From NCBI GenBank assembly GCA_019614645.1, contig JABWDB010000007.1:7205501-7269500 (forward strand): 64,000 nucleotides of DNA. The letters are read 5' to 3'. Both the position numbers and the translations under genes were made by a program. Of the stretch, positions 58,001-64,000 are shown piece by piece. The stretch's first letter is position 1; every line of letters begins with the position of its first letter. The DNA comes from Stratiolaelaps scimitus (lineage: Eukaryota > Arthropoda > Arachnida > Mesostigmata > Laelapidae). The notes beneath the pieces were generated by a model. The model had not been told where the DNA came from. It was given only the letters and a program-made list of their open reading frames with translations, and did no database searches.

Positions 58001-59581
58001 GACCAGTTCGCTCTACAAGTTTGTGTGGGCTAGCTAGTCGGAATTTTCTTTTATTTTTTGCTTTTTGGTATATGAAATCAGTTTCAAATCAAGAATACAA
58101 CGGCCTACCAACAGGTGACTTGTTGCCGTGTGTGCCCTGTCTCATTTACTGTAAGGTTTCTATCGGCAATAGTACCGGGTGGACCAGACCTTGCTAATGA
58201 GCAATATTTAGTGCTTTATTCAAACATACAATAGTTAGGAATTATTTATATTATCGGCAATATATTCATCTATGGATATGCCTAGCAACTGGAAGTGAAC
58301 TTTGTTTTCTCACCATCACAAATACCATGTGGACTTCGGCTGTTCTTTCAGTACAAACTGCGACGACGATGGCCGCTTTTCGGCGTGCTTAAGGGACTCG
58401 CAGCGCGCTCATAGCAGCGCAGTCGGAACCCTGTTCTTCAACATCCTCAAGACCAGATGCTTCGCCAATCGGAAGGAGGCTCACTGTGTTAAGAAAGTGC
58501 CGTAAGTCTCTATATATGCACATACGAAGCATGGGGTAAGACTATACCCAATAGGCTGATTCGCATATAGGTCCTCATGAGTGTGTCACGAGATGACGCT
58601 GAGATCCAATTTGGGGGACACACTCCCACGAGCGCTTCAGTTCTCGAAAATAATTCATTTCTTTTCGAGCGATGGCCATCTTGTGGAACGCTTATCTATT
58701 TAGACAGCTAATAATAATAATAATCCTATGGCGCATGAACCATAGTTGAAGCGACAGATGTCTCTGTGATCTATGTTGCTACACCGCGTAAAAAGCGAAC
58801 AAGCATTCGTTCGTGCTGATGTCATTTTTACTGTAAATTTCCTAAAGTTTCCCATGTTGTCCCTATGCAGCAACGACGACTAATATAATGGTTTCATATA
58901 TTTTACTTACGTGACTAAATCGTTGTTACGGCTTACTCATAGGGATATGGATCTATTATGTGCGTGTGTTATTCTACGAGCATTCAACGCGTACAGCAAT
59001 ATCGGTGTTGGCCGTCGCAGAGTTAGGTAGTCCCCAACCGGTCAAGTCCAACAGTATCAAGCTTACTGGTTGATAACAATACGAACGATCCCCCTCCATT
59101 TGTTTCTCGCTATCTATTATTGTCTGCTGCAGGAGATACTCGTGGAGGATAATTTTTAATGTATATACTTTAATAGATACATACGAGTTTATTTTGGGTA
59201 CGCTTAGAGACTAGGGCTATGGAGCGTCGTTGGAAAGGGGTCTTAAATTTTGATGAATGTGATACCCTTCTTAATGTTTAATACATGTTCACGGCTACAA
59301 TTGTTGCCCAAATTGTACGAATATTTTTTTTATTATTATTCCAACACTCTCTTCTCTTCTTCGTTAAAGTACATCGTCCTAAACGCTCATTATGTAATTG
59401 TATCATATTTGTTCACAGATTGTCTCCCTGCCAGGAATATGCTTACGATGAGTCCTCCGAGGAGAGGTACCAAGTATTCGACCCGGAACAATACCAGCCA
59501 AACTCATCGATACCCGTAAAAATGATCAACGACGCTCTCTTTACGCTGCCAGGAATTGATAACTTCATGAATTTATTCTAA
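52032..59581 (+). CDS. Secreted group III phospholipase A2, gene B
   Basis: Six exons: 52032-52144, 56061-56233, 57404-57601, 57827-57986, 58352-58501, 59419-59581; 318 aa, with GT/AG borders and the same phases as gene A. Exon 1 has three in-frame ATGs at its start and a signal peptide (FISIVLLPLLVV). The N-terminal region is followed by the PLA2 domain from PGTKWCGAG (161-169), with catalytic His191-Asp192, DDDGRF and cysteines 218, 227, 251, 260, 269. As in gene A, the cysteine after HDH is replaced (Ser194) and so is its usual partner (Asp220). Exons 2, 4, 5 and 6 are equal in length to gene A; exon 1 is 24 bases and exon 3 is 3 bases shorter. The product is a calcium-dependent secreted phospholipase; a salivary or digestive role is possible in a parasitic mite but not shown. 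Intron 1 (3.9 kb) is filled with repeats. Confidence 0.92.
52600..52745 (-). repeat. SINE family 2 copy in intron 1 of gene B
   Basis: Plus-strand segments TTTCGGCATT, TTCATAAGACGGAC and CCTCCAAT-AAG match the copy at 56876-57030. It is diverged in the head. Confidence 0.65.
53890..54310 (-). mobile_element. gag-like retroelement relic with degenerate zinc knuckle
   Basis: The minus-strand frame 54253-53897 encodes a basic Pro/Arg-rich stretch and then CFTCEKMGQKEADC, a CCHC zinc knuckle in which the His is Gln. This order is typical of gag proteins of LTR retrotransposons. No protease, RT or LTR was recognised nearby; the plus-strand DNA to 52850 is probably part of the same relic. Confidence 0.55.
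54476..54705. mobile_element. Palindromic MITE flanked by TA
   Basis: Left end TCGAAC...GACAGGACAATAAAT... and right end, reverse complemented, TCGAAC...GTCAGGAGAATAAAT... form terminal inverted repeats of about 60 bases, both running to a shared CAATGAATTC. A TA dinucleotide stands on each side (54474-54475 and 54706-54707), fitting a Tc1/mariner-type element. There is no coding capacity. It forms the left end of repeat X copy 2. Confidence 0.75.
54706..55950. repeat. 1-kb dispersed repeat X, copy 2
   Basis: Diverged copy of 50640-51620 inside intron 1 of phospholipase gene B. It carries the 149-base retroposon at 55634-55782 that is absent from copy 1. Confidence 0.85.
55634..55782 (-). 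mobile_element. Small poly(A)-tailed retroposon, copy 3, with empty site known
   Basis: Flanked by a 13-base direct repeat TCATATAGAACCT at 55621-55633 and 55783-55795. The minus-strand 3' end is A-rich (plus-strand T run at 55634-55637 joined to the duplication). Repeat X copy 1 has the uninterrupted site at 51510-51525 (GCTACCTAGAATCCAAAGTC). Confidence 0.85.
56876..57030 (-). repeat. tRNA-derived SINE, family 2, in intron 2 of gene B
   Basis: On the minus strand a B-box-like GGTGCACGGGTTCGGCTTCC is followed by ACCGTTGCACACTTGCATTT, GTCCGTCTTATGAAGC, GGTTGTACCGTGGAGG and GCTATGAGTCAGC. The head matches the copy at 63721-63850. Confidence 0.75.
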
Positions 59582-60300
59582 AAATACTATACCTCCTGTG
59601 CAATGTGCTATCTCGAAATAAAGGAACGCATAAGTCGGATACAAGGAATATAGAAAATATTCCCCATAACAGATCAGAATTGTCTTTGATACTGGGAAGA
59701 TGGGACGTTACAGAGCCGTTTATAGTCGTTTCCAAAAAAGCAATTGTTTGTTTTTCGAATTAAATTTTTTTTAAGTGATTTGTGTAAGTGTGGTGCGAAG
59801 TCGTGTGTTTCTATTTAACTGTTAATTTAATTTTAACGTAACTGGGTGTCCTCGCCGAAAGAAATTTCGCCCATGTGGCGCAGCCTGGTGCACTCAACGT
59901 GAGCTGGCCATGTGGTCGCTCATCACAGCGAACATTCAAAGGCACGTAGCTGGGCCAGTGGATGACTGATCACTCGGAAGCTATTTCGGTCGACGGTGCC
60001 AACATATGACGATATCATTTACAGCATTGATTATCAACATGCCTTAAGTCTTACGTTAGGCGCTATCCTTCTTAAGATTGAAAGAAGGAAGTGTATATAT
60101 ATCCTCTTTTTCCATCAACCCGAACCGACACCGCAGGGTCTCGACGAATAGAGGTGTCTCATAAAGCAACTAAACGAGTCTATTGCTCGACGAGAAATGC
60201 AAGACCACAACACGCTTCAAGAAAGATGGCTTCACTTGGTCGAGCTCGAGGAGTTCTTTGGCTATGATGTGTCCCAAAGGATCGCCCACCGCGTAGTGGT
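59582..60300. other. 3' flank of phospholipase gene B
   Basis: The first 150 bases align with the flank of gene A (3' UTR with AATAAAG near 59619). The segment 60000-60060 aligns with 47877-47940. A possible tRNA-like stretch at 59877-59960 (GTGGCGCAGCCTGGTGCACTC) lacks a clear B box. Confidence 0.4.
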
Positions 60301-60305
60301 TGATC

Positions 60306-60491
60306 TCAAAACCAAACTACAAAGCATACCCCCTCAAGGTGGCCATGTTGGAGATGTTGTCGGGTAGTGGTAGAAGGGACGAGATCATCGGCGTACAGGG
60401 GATGACTCACTTGAGGGTTTCGCAATTTCGTTAGGCAGACCACCACAATGAGCACAGTTTCAAAAATATCATCTGACTTCATAAATATCAT
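60306..60491 (-). mobile_element. Reverse transcriptase relic with YADD motif
   Basis: Minus-strand translation gives NPQVSHPLYADDLVPSTTTRQ, the catalytic YADD block of a non-LTR reverse transcriptase with its usual upstream SHLLYADD context. Only about 60 residues are open; neighbouring frames are broken. Confidence 0.7.
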
Positions 60492-60849
60492 TTGACCACA
60501 GTTTCAAAACACGAATTCATCTAACCATAGTTTCGGAAGAACCGCACAACCTGTGTACGTGGAGCGTTGGGACATGAACTCTTGAGTATGATCGGTACCC
60601 ACTAACTCGAGGTATAGCGAGAGCCGATCTATGAAAAGCTGAGAGAGAAGTTTATGGCAGCAGCTCTTTTTCACTATGTTATTGTTGGATGAGCGTGTGG
60701 GAGTTTATTTGTACCGTGAACCCGCGTCGACCAAGCTGCCCGAGATGCGCCAGCCTAAATCGACCTCATTTCAAGTGTTTTCTATCGTTTGCGTCATTCG
60801 GGTCTCTCAACGGGGCCCTCCGTCAAACGAAACACGTTAGTGTCAATTC

Positions 60850-61760
60850 AACACATCGATACACACAGACATATATATATATATATATAACCGTGCCCGT
60901 GTTCTAGCCGCATTCAACTGTTGGCTACAACATCCATTCGCTTTGGTCATCATTTGCCATCATAGCCGCCAACAACAACAACAACAACAGCAGCAACGTC
61001 AACCATCACCAGCAACAGCAGTAGCAGAAGCGGCAGCCATCGTAATAACGAATCAACTGCGGCCAACTGCTACAACCACCTTTATTTGTTTTTCGTGTCG
61101 TGCGTTCAGTGAATATCTAAATATATCGGCCAATGAGACTGCGCGACCTTGAGCTGTCGTCCGTCCGTGCGTCCAACCGGCTATCGTTCGGACGATCACT
61201 TGATTGGCCCAGACAAACAGCGGGATCTGACGGTCAGACAATCAGCGAACTATTGCTCAGACGGTTTTCTTCTTCGGCGAGCTTCTGCTTTCCGACAACC
61301 CCTCCGGCGTTACCCCCGATCTGATTCGATCTGCCCCGACGCAGACAGGATTTGTTGGTTTCGTTTAAGCTTTGCCTCTGCGTAGGTAGCAGTTCGCAAC
61401 TCGACGCGCGGATGGACATGCAAAGCTGGACGAGCCAACCAGCCAGCCAGCTAGCCAGCCTTGACTAGCACCCGCTATTCGTTGCTGCAGTTGTCATTGG
61501 CGATCGAGGAGCGGGCGACTCCGCGCGTGACCAAACGACTACCTGCGAATCGCCAATGCGATCGCCATACTCTGCCATGGTGAGGTACTTTGGTTGTTTA
61601 AGCTACTGCCCGTCAATCGTAATGCGCAAGCTTAGTCACAAACACACACACACACAGACGCCGGCGTACACTCTGCGCCAGAGCTGTGCCATGTTGAGTA
61701 GACGGAACGACGAAACTGTCCGGCGTCTGTTCATTCTATGATCATTGTCAGTGCGGTTAC
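60850..61760 (+). promoter_or_regulatory. Possible promoter / 5' exon region of a gene beyond the window
   Basis: This stretch is richer in G+C and CpG than its surroundings. It holds a TA run (60869-60889), a (CAA)n run (60970-60994), a TTCAGTG initiator-like element near 61107 and a possible splice donor CATG|GTGAGG near 61579. Several short plus-strand frames are open but none shows a family motif. No downstream exon was found to 64000, so this is only a suggestion. Confidence 0.25.
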
Positions 61761-63090
61761 CCGTAATTTACATTATCTAAATGATGTTTGCTCCGCCGGG
61801 CGGTGCGTATTACTTCGTGGCGCGCCAGCACCAACGTCCAAAACTCGAATTGTCATTAAAAGCTCAGCAGGGAGATACAGCCGGGGTTCGAGGTGATGTC
61901 GAATAGCCGCCTCTTGAAACGGTGTGATACGTGCTGCTAAATACAGCACCAGTGAAATTTGCCTTTAAACGATGAAACTGATTTATCCCAAATGTTGTTC
62001 AAGCTGCTGTGTTGTCCCCTATATAGAAATCTATCGGCTAACTTCTGAAAGGTATAGCCATAGCGCTCAGTCAGGGGCTAAGCAAGGCTTATTCAACTCT
62101 GTTGATCTCTTCCAACATTTCGACATGTTTTGGATCATTTTTTCGTGTTGTGCTATAACCGAAGAGAAACTCCAGCTTGTGTTATAGCTGGAGTCGCTGG
62201 TCCACACAATAATTGTATATAGTGCACGAAATGTATAATCAGAGAATTACAAGAAATTCGAAAGTTTCACTTCGAATTGAAACGAATTTGTCGTTAGTAC
62301 CTCCAATCAGAGCATCTCGCACCATCTCGTAGAGGTATTACTATACATTCTTGAGAAATCGCGAAAATCCCCCACCAACGAGTGGCTAAATAGAAGCGTA
62401 CCTAAAGTGCGAGAGGATATATGAAACATAGCGATATTATTATATTTATTCATGTACATAAGTAGCCAAAACAAATAACATCGCAATATTTGCCAGACAG
62501 GAACATTTACATTGTCTTAATAAGAAAAGCATTTTAGCTAAATATAAATAGCTTGATGCAAATATCCTGATTATATATATTTTCGTACAGATTAATATAC
62601 AGATCTATACAAGAAGTGAGACTATCATGTTGTTCACTGTAACCTGGCGTACGGCAGTGCTAATTACATTTTCGTTTTAGTTCTGGATTACTCAGACGCT
62701 ATCTATGATTCGATTATACGGATTCGATTATAGAAGTAATTTAATTAAATAAACATTTCATTAAATAATGATTGCGAAATATCATTTTGGCATATCCCAT
62801 ACAACTTGTGTATGCGTGAGCGAACATTCACCCGCAATAGCGCAGCGACTGTTATGATTTTATCTCAATGCCGCTGACCTACACACGTGGTGTAACGAAA
62901 CTTTATGCTGGACCGGTGAGGTAAAATGTTTGTTAAAATGTATGTTGTATACCTATATCTAGAACGTAATTCTTTCTATTTTCACTGTACGAAAAAACAG
63001 CGATGAGCATCCAAAGATGCACTTTTATTATAGAAATGCATTATATACAATATATATATATATATATTTGAATCTATTTTTGTTTGTTAA
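61761..63090. other. AT-rich stretch without recognised gene
   Basis: AT-rich, with a (TA)n run at 63047-63067. Open frames are short. It could be intron of a gene starting near 61 kb. Confidence 0.35.
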
Positions 63091-63157
63091 GAGAGCTTAA
63101 GCATTGTAAAATTGCAGCTCCTTTAATAAACCAATAAACATTTACCATTTACCATTT
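63091..63157 (+). repeat. SINE family 1, 5'-truncated copy
   Basis: GAGAGCTTAAGCATTGTA, TTGCAGCTCC, AATAAACC and an ATTTACC tail. The tRNA-like head is missing. Confidence 0.85.
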
Positions 63158-63489
63158 GTATGTCCTCGTAATATGGACATCTATGAATATAATATATATA
63201 TATATTTTTTTTTGTCTGCATCAACCTGAAGGATTCTAGAACCACGACTGACCCTTCGACTCATCTCACTTGAGTTCATCCTCTCGGAGCGTTACACTTA
63301 ATATTTTCGAAATATATGGTAAGCTTACATTGAACGCGAAGCATATATATACATATATATGTAGCATTCACAGCAGCTTTGGAGATTACAGATGCTTCGT
63401 AAATGGTGCTGAGTTCCAAGTTATATCTAGATCTGTTCATATCGTTAGTCTATTTCGTGCTTCTTCCTTCGAGTTTATATCTTAATGTG

Positions 63490-63641
63490 TAAAGGTTTTG
63501 GTAAAGCTTTATTGGTTTGTTAAAGGAGCTTTAATTTCACAATGCTTTTGCTCTCTTATATGCCATATTGCTCTTATATGGGGCTCGAGCCCGTCGCCGC
63601 CTCTGACTTAGCCAGAGACTTAGCCGTCCAAGCCACCGCGT
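63490..63641 (-). repeat. tRNA-derived SINE, family 1, full-length but diverged copy
   Basis: Minus strand: CGGTGGCTTGGACGGCTAAG head, GGGCTCGAGCCCC near the B box, a duplicated CTCTTATATG segment, then the family tail ending in TTTAC. Confidence 0.8.
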
Positions 63642-63720
63642 CCAAGCTGCTCTCGAAACTGGCTAATCTGGCAGTTTAGTCAGGCAAATTAGAAACGATA
63701 GATATCGGTGTCTCTTCGTC

Positions 63721-63850
63721 GAGCCCCCGGGTGGCCCCGTAGTGCATCCGTGTGCGCCCTGCAATCGGAGGTGACACGCACATAGGTGCACGGGTTCGAT
63801 CCCCACCGTTGCAGACTTGAATTTAAAGGGATTGCCTGTCTTATAAAGTA
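63721..63850 (+). repeat. tRNA-derived SINE, family 2, head-containing copy
   Basis: GGTGGCCCCGTAGTGCAT resembles an A box and GGTTCGATCCCC is a perfect B box, followed by ACCGTTGCAGACTTG and TGCCTGTCTTATAAAG as in the family. This copy shows that family 2 is tRNA-derived. Confidence 0.78.
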
Positions 63851-64000
63851 GACATTTTACACAAACTCATGCTGTCATGGCACGATAATTTAATATTCAA
63901 TTTATCAGCGCACATGTTGCCCTCAACATCTGATCGAGAAATCTAATGACACTGATTTAATCCTCGAATAAGAACTACCGAATCGCCGTTCGCAGATCTC

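Noticed and set aside
1..64000. Horizontally transferred bacterial genes, CRISPR arrays or rRNA
   Set aside because: No regular spacer-repeat arrays, no bacterial-type gene packing and no rRNA segments were seen; all good genes have introns or eukaryotic secretion features.

Overview
The window is animal nuclear DNA, almost certainly from an arthropod. Genes are split by short introns with ordinary GT/AG borders, and intergenic DNA is rich in (TA)n microsatellites, tRNA-derived SINEs, mariner and Tc1/Tc3-type fragments and non-LTR retrotransposon pieces. A parasitiform mite or other arachnid is my best guess, an inference from the gene families (tandem alpha-N-acetylgalactosaminidases, secreted group III phospholipases A2, a clip-less trypsin-like protease, an ionotropic-receptor-like protein). 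No marker gene fixes the species. There are no bacterial operons, CRISPR arrays or rRNA genes.

Layout. 1-2.9 kb: degenerate repeats. 3.0-13.2 kb, minus strand: two tandem GH27 glycosidase genes of seven exons each with matching intron phases (gene 1 2997-6452, 413 aa; gene 2 8096-13153, 416 aa). Both carry mariner debris in introns. Gene 2 looks like an intact lysosomal NAGA-type enzyme; gene 1 has lost the pocket loop that sets substrate specificity. 16.1-21.5 kb, minus strand: a five-exon gene for a 734-aa protein I do not recognise. 24.7-25.7 kb, minus strand: a one-exon secreted trypsin-like protease. 29.0-30.1 kb, minus strand: an ionotropic-receptor-like open frame. 31.9-34.5 kb: a dead Tc3-type transposon and the 3' end of a non-LTR retrotransposon.

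37.2-60 kb, plus strand: a segmental duplication holding two six-exon genes for secreted group III phospholipase A2 (A 37754-45050, 327 aa; B 52032-59581, 318 aa). Promoter region, exon 1, parts of introns and the 3' flank are still alignable. Between and inside the copies sit a nearly perfect 1.28-kb tandem duplication, a palindromic MITE, two diverged copies of a 1-kb repeat, gag- and RT-like relics and several SINEs. 60-64 kb: an RT relic, a possible promoter/5' region of a gene outside the window, and more SINEs.

The two duplicated enzyme families show the same theme: tandem copying of secretory-route hydrolases followed by change at structurally critical residues. The most informative repeat observations are that the SINE 3' tail matches the tail of the LINE in this window, and that a small poly(A)-tailed retroposon with clear target-site duplications occurs three times. 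All exon models were built by hand from splice signals, reading-frame phase and comparison between the paralogues.
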